Notes under the pieces: generated by a model
What the model was told of the DNA's origin: nothing
What the model saw: only the letters and a program-made list of their open reading frames with translations
The model's database searches: none
Shown here: positions 6,492-14,212 of the stretch, piece after piece
How positions within the stretch are numbered: the first letter of the stretch is position 1
Layout of the letters: each line of letters begins with the position of its first letter
Assembly: GCF_009856825.1 (NCBI RefSeq)
Contig: NZ_WVTD01000014.1
Coordinates: forward strand, 49,358 to 113,357
Direction: 5' to 3'
DNA from: Novosphingobium silvae
Lineage (GTDB): Bacteria; Pseudomonadota; Alphaproteobacteria; Sphingomonadales; Sphingomonadaceae
DNA length: 64,000 nucleotides
Translations under genes and position numbers: made by a program

Positions 6492-8867
6492 TTACTTCTT
6501 CGCGGTGACCATGCGCATCCCGAAGACGGGCCCGGCGGAATTGCGGTCATGGGGAACCACGCGCACCTGGACCGTGCTCTTGCCGCGTGTCACCGCCTCG
6601 GGGACGGGGTAATCGACATCGAAGAACTTGCCCGGCTTGTCATGATCAAGGGTCTGCGTGCCGATCTTCGTGCCGTCGACCAGGATGTCGAACTTGCGAA
6701 GACGCTCATCGCCCCAGTAGCTTGCCTGGAGCACCAGCGGTCCGGGCTTCACCTTCATCGTGAACTCGAAGAAGCCGCCCGAGCGCGCGTCGCGTCCGTT
6801 GCGGCCGCGATACGAGACAGGGTACGAGATGTCCGAAGTCAGCTTGTGATCGCGCTCCGGCTGCATCTCGCCAAGATGCATGACGTCGATCGAGCGGGCG
6901 GCGATGTCCTTCTGACGGGCCTGCTCGGCAAGGAAGGAGGCCTCCTCCTGCTTCCATCCGCTTTCGGAAAAGCGCTTGAAGTATACCGCGCTGCGACGGT
7001 CGTACTGGCTGTAGAACGGAACGAAGGTGAGGTTGCCGGGGCGGATAACCCCCTGCGCCAGATAGCGTGGCCGGTCGGAGACCTGCGGGCGGAAACCGGC
7101 AAGGAGGTCGGATCCGACCATCGCAGGCTCCACTGCGGTCCACTCCATCTCCGCGGGGCCAAGGTCGGCGGCCATGACCATCGGGCCCCGCACCACGGCG
7201 ACCAGATCCTCGCTGCCCGGCGCGCTTTCGAGCCTCAGGTCCAGCGGCAGGTTGAGCGCGATCACGTCGCCCTTCTTCCAGCGCCGCTCGATCATGGCAT
7301 AGCCGTTAGCGGTGCGCTGGGGCACGGGCACGCCGTTGACGGTGATGGCTCCGCGGCCGTTCGCCCATGCCGGGATACGCAGGGCAAGCGTGAAGGCGCC
7401 CTGCTTCACCGCATCGAGAGTGAGCTTCACTTCCGGCTTGAAGGGATACTCGGTGTCGAGCGTTAGGCCCACGCCCTTCTTCTTCCACTGCGCGGTGGCG
7501 GGGATGTAGAGGTTGACGAAGAGCGTGTCGCCGCCTGCGGGGTCGTTACCGGCCCAGAAGATGGATTCGCCGTGCTTGGCGTGGCTTTCCATGCCAGAAC
7601 CCACGCAGCACCAGAACTCCTCTCCGCCCGGCTCGGAGTAGCCGCGCGCGGTGCCGCTCATCAGCGGGGTCATGTAGGTGAAGCCGCCGGTGGCCGGGTT
7701 CTGCGCCGACATCACGTGATTGAGGTGCGCGCGCTCGTAGTAATCGAACAGCGCCGCGTCCGGCTGCCACGAGTAGAGCTTCCGGGTCAGCTTGAGCATG
7801 TTGTAGGTGTTGCAATGCTCGCAGGTCGATTCCGTGACGTGGAGCGCAATCTGGTCGGGCTCGAAGAAGTACTCGCGGTCGGCATTGCCGCCGATGACGT
7901 AGCTGTGATGGTTCGTCACGCGGTCCCAGAAGAAGCGGGCGGCGCGGCCAGGGGCCTCCTTGCCGGTCAGCTCGTGGATGCGCGCAAGGCCGATGATCTT
8001 GGGGATCTGCGTGTTGGCGTGGAAGTTGGCGAGCTTGTCCTCCTGCGCGACGAGCGGATCGAGCACTCTGCGATCGTACAGGCGCTCCGACACCTTGAGC
8101 CAGCGCACGTCGCCGGTGCGGGCGTAGAGCTCGGCATAGCTTTCGTTGAGGCCACCGTACTCGCAGCCGAGCATTTCCTGCATCTGGGCATCGTCCAGCG
8201 CCGAGAAGACGCCCTCGAAGTACCCGGCCAGCCCGATGGCCACTTTCAGCGCAAGCTCGTTGCCCCAGGCCTGATGCACGTCGAGCAGGCCCGCGAAAGT
8301 CTTGTGCACGGTGTAGAGCGGCGCCCACGAGCCATTGAGATCGAAGCCGCCGGACTTGATCCGCCCTTGCCGCACCTCGTCGAACACCTCGCGGCCGTCA
8401 ACGATCGCACCTTGCGCGTTCTTGCGGCCAAGCGCGCCCACATAGCCGTCTTCGCGGCGCGACTGGCAGAGCGCCAGCTCGCTGACGATATAGTCGGCGC
8501 GGGTGCGGCATTCGGCATCGCCCGTCTGCTGCCAGACGAGGACCAGCGCCGTGATATAGTGGCCGAGCGTGTGGCCCGCGATGGTGTCCGATTCCCAGCC
8601 ACCGTAGATCGGCGCCTTGGGCTCGAGCCCGGCATACTTGCGGAAGTTGTGCAGGAAGCGGTCGGCGCTGAGGGACAGGAGATAGTCGCGGTTGACCTCG
8701 ACCGCGGTCGCATAGTCCGAAGGGCGCAGGCGCACGTCGGTGAGCGGCAGCGGCTCCGCCCGGATCGGGAAGCGGGGAGCTATGACAGCTGCAAAACCCC
8801 TGAACGGAACAGAGCAGACGGCCAGCGCGGCCACGCCCGCCATCCATTCGCGCCGATTGGCCTTCAT
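6492..8867 (-). CDS. GH127 family beta-L-arabinofuranosidase, exported
   Basis: A 791-residue protein with a Tat-like N-terminus (NRREWMAG...) and the glycoside hydrolase family 127 (formerly DUF1680) catalytic domain. The zinc/thiolate active site is intact: Glu350 and Cys352 in TCEHCNTYN, and Cys420-Cys421 in FWCCVGSG. These match Glu338, Cys340, Cys417 and Cys418 of the Bifidobacterium longum enzyme HypBA1. HypBA1 releases beta-L-arabinofuranose from hydroxyproline-linked arabinans of plant extensins. The next gene starts 6 bases downstream, so the peptidase and dehydrogenase are co-transcribed with it. A copy of the palindromic operator lies 20 bases upstream. Some GH127 members have other specificities, but the hydroxyproline genes nearby argue for the HypBA1 type. 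Confidence 0.88.
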   Translation of the reverse strand: MKANRREWMAGVAALAVCSVPFRGFAAVIAPRFPIRAEPLPLTDVRLRPSDYATAVEVNRDYLLSLSADRFLHNFRKYAGLEPKAPIYGGWESDTIAGHTLGHYITALVLVWQQTGDAECRTRADYIVSELALCQSRREDGYVGALGRKNAQGAIVDGREVFDEVRQGRIKSGGFDLNGSWAPLYTVHKTFAGLLDVHQAWGNELALKVAIGLAGYFEGVFSALDDAQMQEMLGCEYGGLNESYAELYARTGDVRWLKVSERLYDRRVLDPLVAQEDKLANFHANTQIPKIIGLARIHELTGKEAPGRAARFFWDRVTNHHSYVIGGNADREYFFEPDQIALHVTESTCEHCNTYNMLKLTRKLYSWQPDAALFDYYERAHLNHVMSAQNPATGGFTYMTPLMSGTARGYSEPGGEEFWCCVGSGMESHAKHGESIFWAGNDPAGGDTLFVNLYIPATAQWKKKGVGLTLDTEYPFKPEVKLTLDAVKQGAFTLALRIPAWANGRGAITVNGVPVPQRTANGYAMIERRWKKGDVIALNLPLDLRLESAPGSEDLVAVVRGPMVMAADLGPAEMEWTAVEPAMVGSDLLAGFRPQVSDRPRYLAQGVIRPGNLTFVPFYSQYDRRSAVYFKRFSESGWKQEEASFLAEQARQKDIAARSIDVMHLGEMQPERDHKLTSDISYPVSYRGRNGRDARSGGFFEFTMKVKPGPLVLQASYWGDERLRKFDILVDGTKIGTQTLDHDKPGKFFDVDYPVPEAVTRGKSTVQVRVVPHDRNSAGPVFGMRMVTAKK

Positions 8868-8886
8868 CTCCGAAAACTCCTATCGA

Positions 8887-8902
8887 ATATCGTATACTAC
8901 TT
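8887..8902. promoter_or_regulatory. Second copy of the ATCGTATAC operator
   Basis: AATATCGTATAC matches 12 bases of the palindromic site at 3491-3502. The right half is degenerate. It lies 20 bases upstream of the GH127 start, a position suited to repression. It links GH127 and the hydroxyproline genes to one regulator. Confidence 0.6.
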
Positions 8903-9050
8903 GCATAGAGTGCCCTGCCGGAGAGTCAATGCCGCCGACGGCCCCGACGCGGGGCGCATGTCGAGGACGCGCCGCGCGTCGCGAGCGTGCACGCGGAGGA
9001 TGCGGTTTTCGGGGTGGGCGGGGCTTGCGGCGCAGGCGGTGCGCGCCCGC

Positions 9051-10364
9051 TCAGACGGAGACCGCCTTCTCCACCTGCCCGGCGGAGCCGAACACGCGAA
9101 GGTAGCGGGCGATCTCCTCCGGCTCGCCGGTCGCCTTGACGGGGTTGTCCGAAAGCTTGACGGCGGGCCGGCCGTCGGCGCTGACCACCTTGCAGACGAG
9201 CGAGATCGGCTCCAGTCCCGGCGCGCCGTCCGGATCGCAGCCGCGAAAGTCGTTGGTGAGGTTGGTTCCCCAGCCAAAGCTCATCCGCACCCGCCCATGA
9301 AAATGGCGGTAGGTCTGTTCGATGGTGTCGATGTCCATCCCGTCGGAGAAGATCAGAAGCCGGGTGCGCGGATCGACACCGCGTTCCTGCCACCAGCGGA
9401 TGATCTGCTCCCCGCCTTCGATGGGCGGAGCGCTGTCCGGGCGGAAACCCGTCCAGTCCGCCAGCCAGTCGGGCGCGTCGCGCAGGAAGGCGGTCGTGCC
9501 GAAAGCATCCGGCAGCGCGATCAGCAGGTTGCCGTTGTAGTGGGCGCGCCACTCCTCGAGCACCTGGTAGGGCGCGCGGGCCAGTCCCTCGTCGCTCTCC
9601 GCCCGAGCTGCGGCCACCATCGGCAGTTCATGGGCGTTGGTCCCGATCGCCTCGAGGTCGGCATCCATCGCCAGCAGCACGTTGGATGTGCCGATGAAGC
9701 GATTGTCCAGCCCCTCCTTCAGCGCCTCCACGCACCAGCGCTGCCACAGGAAGCCGTGGCGACGCCGCGTGCCGAAGTCCGACAGCACCAGATCGGGGAG
9801 CTCGCGCAGCCGCTCCACCTTTTCCCAGAGCCGCGCCTTCGCGCGGGCATAAAGCACGTCGAGCGCGAACTTGCCCTTGTCGCGCAGGGCCGAGCGCGAG
9901 CGCAGTTCGTTGATGATCGTGAGGGCCGGGATCTCCCACATGGTGGTGTGGGTCCAGGGGCCTTCGAACCGCAACTCGTACTGGCCGTCGACCTTGCGCA
10001 GGTCGTACTCGGGCAGGCTGAAATCGGCTAGCCAGGATATGAAGTCGGGCGCGAACATCTGCTGCTTGCCGTAGAAGGTGTTGCCCGCCAGCCAGATCAG
10101 TTCCTTCTTGGTGAACCTGACCGTGCGGGCGTGGTCAAGCTGCGCGCGCAGTTCAGCCTCGTCGATGACCTCGGCAAGCCGCACGGTCTGCGTGCGGTTG
10201 ATAAGCGCGAAAGTCGCCTGCACATCCGAATGGATATGACGGATCATCTGGAGCATCAGCAGCTTGTAGAAGTCCGTATCGAGCAGACTGCGCACGATCG
10301 GGTCGAGCCGGAAGTTGTGGTCGTAGGTGCGCCTAGCGATATCGGTGACTGCCATGCCATGCAT
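9051..10364 (-). CDS. pncB: Nicotinate phosphoribosyltransferase
   Basis: A full-length 437-residue PncB-type enzyme. It converts nicotinate, PRPP and ATP to nicotinate mononucleotide in the Preiss-Handler route to NAD. Family features are [13 protein letters not shown] near the N-terminus, [30 protein letters not shown] and [12 protein letters not shown] second ATG lies three codons in (10355) and could be the true start. The gene stands alone between the glycoprotein locus and a divergent lipoprotein gene. It is ordinary housekeeping. Confidence 0.95.
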   Translation of the reverse strand: MHGMAVTDIARRTYDHNFRLDPIVRSLLDTDFYKLLMLQMIRHIHSDVQATFALINRTQTVRLAEVIDEAELRAQLDHARTVRFTKKELIWLAGNTFYGKQQMFAPDFISWLADFSLPEYDLRKVDGQYELRFEGPWTHTTMWEIPALTIINELRSRSALRDKGKFALDVLYARAKARLWEKVERLRELPDLVLSDFGTRRRHGFLWQRWCVEALKEGLDNRFIGTSNVLLAMDADLEAIGTNAHELPMVAAARAESDEGLARAPYQVLEEWRAHYNGNLLIALPDAFGTTAFLRDAPDWLADWTGFRPDSAPPIEGGEQIIRWWQERGVDPRTRLLIFSDGMDIDTIEQTYRHFHGRVRMSFGWGTNLTNDFRGCDPDGAPGLEPISLVCKVVSADGRPAVKLSDNPVKATGEPEEIARYLRVFGSAGQVEKAVSV

Positions 10365-10446
10365 CCTTAGCCGATTGCGCGCTCAAGGAAACCGGCGATG
10401 GGCGGCCACAGAGTGGGAGGAGAGGCGAGAGGACCCCCTTTTTGCG

Positions 10447-10472
10447 CGAACCCGATTCCGCAGGTGAGCGTT
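10447..10472 (+). promoter_or_regulatory. EcfG-like general-stress promoter (one mismatch)
   Basis: CGAAC, 17 bases, then CGTT, 28 bases before the lipoprotein start. This differs by one base in the -35 element from the alphaproteobacterial EcfG consensus GGAAC-N17-CGTT. It is weaker than the copy at 12594. Confidence 0.45.
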
Positions 10473-10499
10473 CATCCTGCAAACCCAGGAGTCGTCCTC

Positions 10500-10874
10500 A
10501 TGAAACTGCCCCATGTTCTCCTTGCCGCGCCCCTCGCCATTCCTCTTGCCCTCGCCGCCTGCGACGGTCCGAACGAGCAGGCGGGCAAGAAACAGGATGA
10601 GGCTGCCGCTACGGCCGCCGGCGTCGAATACGACGGCACCGGCCCTGCAGAGCGCGCCGGCGAAGTCCGCGACAAGGCGGATGCAGCCTCGCGCAAGGCC
10701 CGGGAAGCTTCCGCAGACGCCCTCGAGGCCAAGGCGACCGCGGTCGAAAGAGAGGCGGACGTCGCCGCCGAGAAGCTGGAAGCCGAGGCCGAGCGGCTGC
10801 GCGATGCGGCGGAAAAGCAGGCGGAGGGGCTGAAACGAGAAGCGCAGCAGGTGGAACAAAGCAGCCCGCGGTAA
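10500..10874 (+). CDS. Small alanine/glutamate-rich lipoprotein
   Basis: A 124-residue protein starting at ATG 10500 with AGGAG upstream. The N-terminus is a lipoprotein signal peptide with lipobox LALAAC, so the mature protein is lipid-anchored at about Cys20. The rest is highly charged (EARDAA/KAEAEA type) and predicted to be one long alpha-helix or coiled coil, as in small envelope stress lipoproteins. An EcfG-like promoter upstream fits a stress role. I recognise no enzyme domain. It is followed by another small envelope-type gene. Confidence 0.78.
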   Translation: MKLPHVLLAAPLAIPLALAACDGPNEQAGKKQDEAAATAAGVEYDGTGPAERAGEVRDKADAASRKAREASADALEAKATAVEREADVAAEKLEAEAERLRDAAEKQAEGLKREAQQVEQSSPR

Positions 10875-10930
10875 TCAGGTCCGGAACCCAGCGGGCTCGT
10901 CTTCCTTATAAAGGGGAAGGAGAATTTCAC

Positions 10931-11182
10931 ATGATTGGCAAGATTATCGGAGCGATCGCCGGCAAGCAGGCGTCCAAGCACGTGCGCGGCATTGGCGGCA
11001 CCAACGGCGCCCTGCTCGGCGTCGCGGCAACGACGGTCCTGCGGCGCCTGGGTCCGCTCGGCCTGATCGCCGTCGCCGCCGGCGGATACGGAATGAAGAA
11101 GTACAGCGAGAAGCGCCAGGCCGAGACGCGAAAGGCGACGCGCTCCTCCGGCTATATCGACCCCACGCGCACACAGGCATGA
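10931..11182 (+). CDS. Small hypothetical membrane-associated protein
   Basis: An 83-residue protein with a very good ribosome-binding site (GGGAAGGAG) before ATG 10931. It has a glycine/alanine-rich central hydrophobic stretch (about residues 28-55, including PLGLIAVAAGGYGM) and a basic tail (KKYSEKRQAETRK). This suggests one weak membrane segment. It lies 56 bases after the lipoprotein gene on the same strand and may share its promoter. No function can be assigned. Confidence 0.72.
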   Translation: MIGKIIGAIAGKQASKHVRGIGGTNGALLGVAATTVLRRLGPLGLIAVAAGGYGMKKYSEKRQAETRKATRSSGYIDPTRTQA

Positions 11183-11192
11183 CACGCCGAGA

Positions 11193-11219
11193 GGTTCCGC
11201 GTCGATGATTCGCGGAACC
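11193..11219. terminator. Hairpin after the small membrane protein gene
   Basis: GGTTCCGCG and CGCGGAACC form a perfect 9-bp stem with a 9-base loop, 11 bases after the stop codon at 11182. There is no T-run, so it may be a weak or Rho-assisted terminator. Confidence 0.45.
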
Positions 11220-11456
11220 AGCATCCCCGGCCGGTAGACCTTTGCGGTCCCGGCCGGTCCACCCTACTTGCCGCTTGTCACCGAGTGACCGCACAGGCGA
11301 GCGTTGGCCTCTCATCGCTCAACATGCGGGAACCCTTTGCGCGCTCCCGGTCTTTGGCACTCGTGGGCCTTGCGCATCGGCGCGGGCCGCTTCTCGAACT
11401 CCCACTGCGGCGGTGCGGCCTCCGTGAAGAGAGGATCACGACATGCGCGAGACGAA

Positions 11457-12542
11457 ATGGTGAAGGCGGGCTCGTTCGACCTTGCCCTTGTCCTCAGCGG
11501 CGGAAACGCTCTGGGCGCCTATCAGGCCGGCGCCTACGAGGCCATGCACAAGGTGGGCTGGTTGCCCGACTGGGTGGCCGGAGGCTCGGCCGGTGCGATC
11601 AACGGGGCGCTCATTTGCGGAAACGAGGCCTCCCGGCGGATCGAGCGGCTTCGGGCCTTGTGGAGGCCATCCGCCGCCGCCCTCCCCGACTTTGACCTCG
11701 GCGGCCTGTTCGAGGATGTACGCAGGACAGCGGCGGCCACGATGACGCTTGTCGCGGGCCGCCCGGGCATTTTCGTGCCCAAGCACCTGTCGTGGCTGCT
11801 CGGCGGCTTCGCGACGCCGGAGCCCGGAAGCCTTTACGATACCCTCCCGATGCGCGGCGAACTGGAGCGTCTTGCCGACTTCACCCTGCTCAACGGCGCT
11901 TCGGCCCCCCGTCTTTCCGCCACCGCCATCGACATCGAGAGCGGAGAGGACGTCGTCTTCGACAGCCGCGCCCATCCCCTCACCGTCGATCACCTGCGCG
12001 CCAGCGCCGCGCTGCTGCCGCTGTTCCCGCCGGTCGAAATCGACGGGCGCACGTTCGGCGATGCCGGGATCTCGGCCAACCTGCCGCTGGACTGCGTGCT
12101 GTCGCAGCCCGGCAAAGGGCCGCTGCTGTGCCTCGCCATCGACCTTCTGCCGCTGCACGGGGTGCGCCCGGCGGGGCTTTCCGGTTCGGCGCTGCGGATG
12201 CAGGACCTCATCTTCGCGACGCAGAGCCGCCGGGCCATCGCCGCATGGCAGGCGATCTTCGACGAGCGCGCCCGGCGCGGCGAGGGGCGGCCGACCACGC
12301 TGGTCCATCTGTCCTACTCCAGTCAGGAACGCGAAGTGAGCGGGAAAGCCTTCGACTTCTCGCCTCGCTCGGCGGCGGGACGCTGGTCGGCCGGGCTGGA
12401 GGATGTCTCCCGCGCAATCGAAAGCTTCGCTGCCGGTGACATCGAGGTGAGGCGCGAGCCGGGGCTCTCGGTCTATGCCCGTCCCTCGCGGAGCGCAGAC
12501 CTGCGGCTCACCCGCTTCCCCCTGGCTCCGCACCCGGTCTGA
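11457..12542 (+). CDS. Patatin-like phospholipase
   Basis: ATG at 11457 gives a protein of 361 residues. The frame is open further upstream, but that stretch has no homology-like sequence. The patatin signature is complete: the oxyanion glycine loop LSGGNALGAYQAG near the N-terminus, the nucleophile elbow GGSAGAING, and the catalytic aspartate in FGDAGISANLPLD (DAG rather than the usual DGG). Such enzymes hydrolyse acyl esters of phospholipids and related lipids. There is no signal peptide, so it is cytoplasmic or membrane-associated. Its natural substrate cannot be told from the sequence. Confidence 0.87.
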   Translation: MVKAGSFDLALVLSGGNALGAYQAGAYEAMHKVGWLPDWVAGGSAGAINGALICGNEASRRIERLRALWRPSAAALPDFDLGGLFEDVRRTAAATMTLVAGRPGIFVPKHLSWLLGGFATPEPGSLYDTLPMRGELERLADFTLLNGASAPRLSATAIDIESGEDVVFDSRAHPLTVDHLRASAALLPLFPPVEIDGRTFGDAGISANLPLDCVLSQPGKGPLLCLAIDLLPLHGVRPAGLSGSALRMQDLIFATQSRRAIAAWQAIFDERARRGEGRPTTLVHLSYSSQEREVSGKAFDFSPRSAAGRWSAGLEDVSRAIESFAAGDIEVRREPGLSVYARPSRSADLRLTRFPLAPHPV

Positions 12543-12593
12543 GCGGCCGTTCCCTAATCTCCGTCAAGCTGGGAGCAGGGCTCGCCCTGAGCC

Positions 12594-12619
12594 GGAACCA
12601 AGTGTTTCGCGCCCCCGTT
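12594..12619 (+). promoter_or_regulatory. EcfG-type general-stress promoter
   Basis: GGAAC, exactly 17 bases, then CGTT: a full match to the promoter consensus of the alphaproteobacterial general stress sigma factor EcfG. It lies about 60 bases upstream of the hemerythrin-domain gene. Confidence 0.7.
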
Positions 12620-12678
12620 CACGAAGGATAACCGGCTGCGGCAAGGCGGCCCATAACTTTCACGGATGGAGTTCGACC

Positions 12679-13572
12679 ATGTCGTTTCTGGACAAGATAG
12701 CAGCAGCAGTTGCACCCGCGGCTTCCGACGAGGCGCGAGGCGAGGCCCGCCGCGAGGCTCAGCGCCTGGGCGCCTCCGAACCGTGGATCGCGACCATCGT
12801 CGACCAGCACAAGCAGATCGAGAGCCTCATCCTCGAGGCCATCAACGCGAACACCGCCGATGGCCGGATCAAGGGCATGCGCCAGCTCGCCGCCGTGCTG
12901 ACCGCACATTCGAGCGCGGAAGAAGTGGTGGTCTATCCCGATATCTCCGAGTTCGACAGCAAGGCCCATGCGGTCATGGCCTACGAAGAACACGCCATGA
13001 CCAAAGTGCAAATGGCCCTGCTCGAGAAGATCGAGCCCATGAGCGAGGAATGGCAAGAGAAGCTGCGCCACATCGAAAGCGCGCTGCAGCAGCACATGTA
13101 CCAGGAGGAAAGCAGCTGGCTTCCGGCGCTCGCCTCCGAACTGTCGCCCGAAGAAAAGCAGCGCGTCACGGCTCGCTTCAACGAGGAATACGGCCGGTAT
13201 CGGCAGGAAACCGGCGAACACGCCATGGCCGATGCCGGCCCGCGCACTTCGGCGCCGCCCGTGACGGAAGGACTTGCCGACGTGGCGGGCGGCAGCACCC
13301 ACCAGACGCAGGCCATGCCGCACGATGGACGGCCCGGAGCCCCCGACGGCGTCAACACGCAGGCGCAGTTCAATTCGAGCGACGGCAGCGATGTCGGTGC
13401 GCCCTATCCCAACCCGCACACCGGCAAGTCGGACGCCGAGCGCGAGGACATGGGCAACACCGTCCTGGGCCACGGCGGCCAGTCCACCATCGGCTACCAT
13501 GGCAGCGGGAAGCTGGGCGACAAAAACCTGAAGCCGGGCGGCAACGTCAATTCCGGCTCCTCGGGAGACTGA
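12679..13572 (+). CDS. Hemerythrin HHE-domain protein with long disordered tail
   Basis: A 297-residue protein starting at ATG 12679. Residues about 35-165 form a hemerythrin-type four-helix bundle with di-iron ligand candidates in DQHKQIE, AHSSAEEVVVYP, YEEHAMTK and HMYQEESSWLP. The remaining about 110 residues are Gly/Ser/Asn/Asp-rich and probably disordered (GAPYPNPHTGKSD..., GGNVNSGSSGD). HHE proteins bind oxygen, NO or iron, and in sphingomonads they often belong to the general stress response. The perfect EcfG promoter upstream supports that role here. The tail is unusual in length and composition. Confidence 0.85.
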   Translation: MSFLDKIAAAVAPAASDEARGEARREAQRLGASEPWIATIVDQHKQIESLILEAINANTADGRIKGMRQLAAVLTAHSSAEEVVVYPDISEFDSKAHAVMAYEEHAMTKVQMALLEKIEPMSEEWQEKLRHIESALQQHMYQEESSWLPALASELSPEEKQRVTARFNEEYGRYRQETGEHAMADAGPRTSAPPVTEGLADVAGGSTHQTQAMPHDGRPGAPDGVNTQAQFNSSDGSDVGAPYPNPHTGKSDAEREDMGNTVLGHGGQSTIGYHGSGKLGDKNLKPGGNVNSGSSGD

Positions 13573-13756
13573 GCGCAGCAACGCCAACGCGAACGTCAAT
13601 GTGGGGGGCTCGAATGGCGACCGTTGGATGAAACGGGGCGCGCCTGCGCCGGATTGCTGCGGCGATCTTGAACCGGGCGCGCCGCTTCCTAGTTCTTCGC
13701 GTGACGGCTTGTCCGTCAGAGAGGAAAGCTTCGGCAAAACGGAAAGGAGGTCGTCC

Positions 13757-13933
13757 ATGCCCCTCTCTTTTTCGCATCCTTCTTCGGCGCCACCGCCGCG
13801 TCCACGGCTCGAGCCGGAAGTGGAGCGGGCCATCCTGGCATCGTTCTCCCGTCGAACCACACAGGTCTCGCGCGAGACCTGCGCCTCGCAGCATCCGGAA
13901 TCCAGGAACCGGAAAGGGAACTCGCCGCGATGA
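13757..13933 (+). CDS. Small ORF with consensus Shine-Dalgarno, coupled to the next gene
   Basis: A 58-codon frame beginning MPLSFSHPSSAPPP. It is preceded by AAAGGAGG at ideal spacing, the strongest ribosome-binding site in this stretch. Its TGA overlaps the ATG of the following small gene (ATGA at 13930-13933), as in translationally coupled pairs. A perfect 20-bp palindrome lies within it. The protein is Pro/Ser/Arg-rich with no recognisable domain, so it may be a leader whose translation or structure controls the next gene. Confidence 0.4.
   Translation: MPLSFSHPSSAPPPRPRLEPEVERAILASFSRRTTQVSRETCASQHPESRNRKGNSPR
13862..13881. repeat. Perfect 20-bp palindrome
   Basis: CAGGTCTCGCGCGAGACCTG is a perfect, spacer-free palindrome inside the small ORF, 49 bases before the next start codon. 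It could be an operator or an RNA hairpin near the downstream ribosome-binding site. No T-run follows. Confidence 0.5.
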
Positions 13934-14124
13934 ACGACGTGTTCCTCACCTACCTCCAGCGCGAGCGCGCGCGCCTGGAAGAAGCCATGGCCGCTGCGCG
14001 CAGGCGTTCGGCGGCGCAGGAGGCGGAACGCCTCGCGCAGCTGCGCCGCGTCACCGAGGCCGAGATCGCGCGCTGGTCCGCCGATCTGGCGGATGAGCAG
14101 GCCGGCGGCAGGATAGCCGCCTGA
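13930..14124 (+). CDS. Small charged alpha-helical hypothetical protein
   Basis: A 64-residue protein with ribosome-binding site AAAGGGAA ten bases before ATG 13930. It is rich in Ala, Arg and Glu (RERARLEEAMAAARRR, AEIARWSADLADEQ) and is predicted to be a single helix or coiled coil. A terminator follows 18 bases after its stop, which supports it as the last gene of a real transcript. No function can be assigned. Confidence 0.55.
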   Translation: MNDVFLTYLQRERARLEEAMAAARRRSAAQEAERLAQLRRVTEAEIARWSADLADEQAGGRIAA

Positions 14125-14142
14125 GGCCCTGAAAACCGCACC

Positions 14143-14172
14143 GGGCGGGGAGCCCTCGATCGTTCCCCGCCC
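14143..14172. terminator. Bidirectional terminator between convergent genes
   Basis: GGGCGGGGA/TCCCCGCCC forms a perfect 9-bp stem with a 12-base loop between the small helical protein gene (plus strand) and the 736-residue hypothetical gene (minus strand). Confidence 0.65.
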
Positions 14173-14212
14173 TTCGCATGCCAGCCGCGATGGCGCTCCC
14201 CGACCGGTTTGA

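Noticed and set aside
10876..10910. EcfG-like -35 GGAAC before the gene at 10931
   Set aside because: No CGTT at 16-18 bases downstream; only a CTTA-like sequence, so not called.
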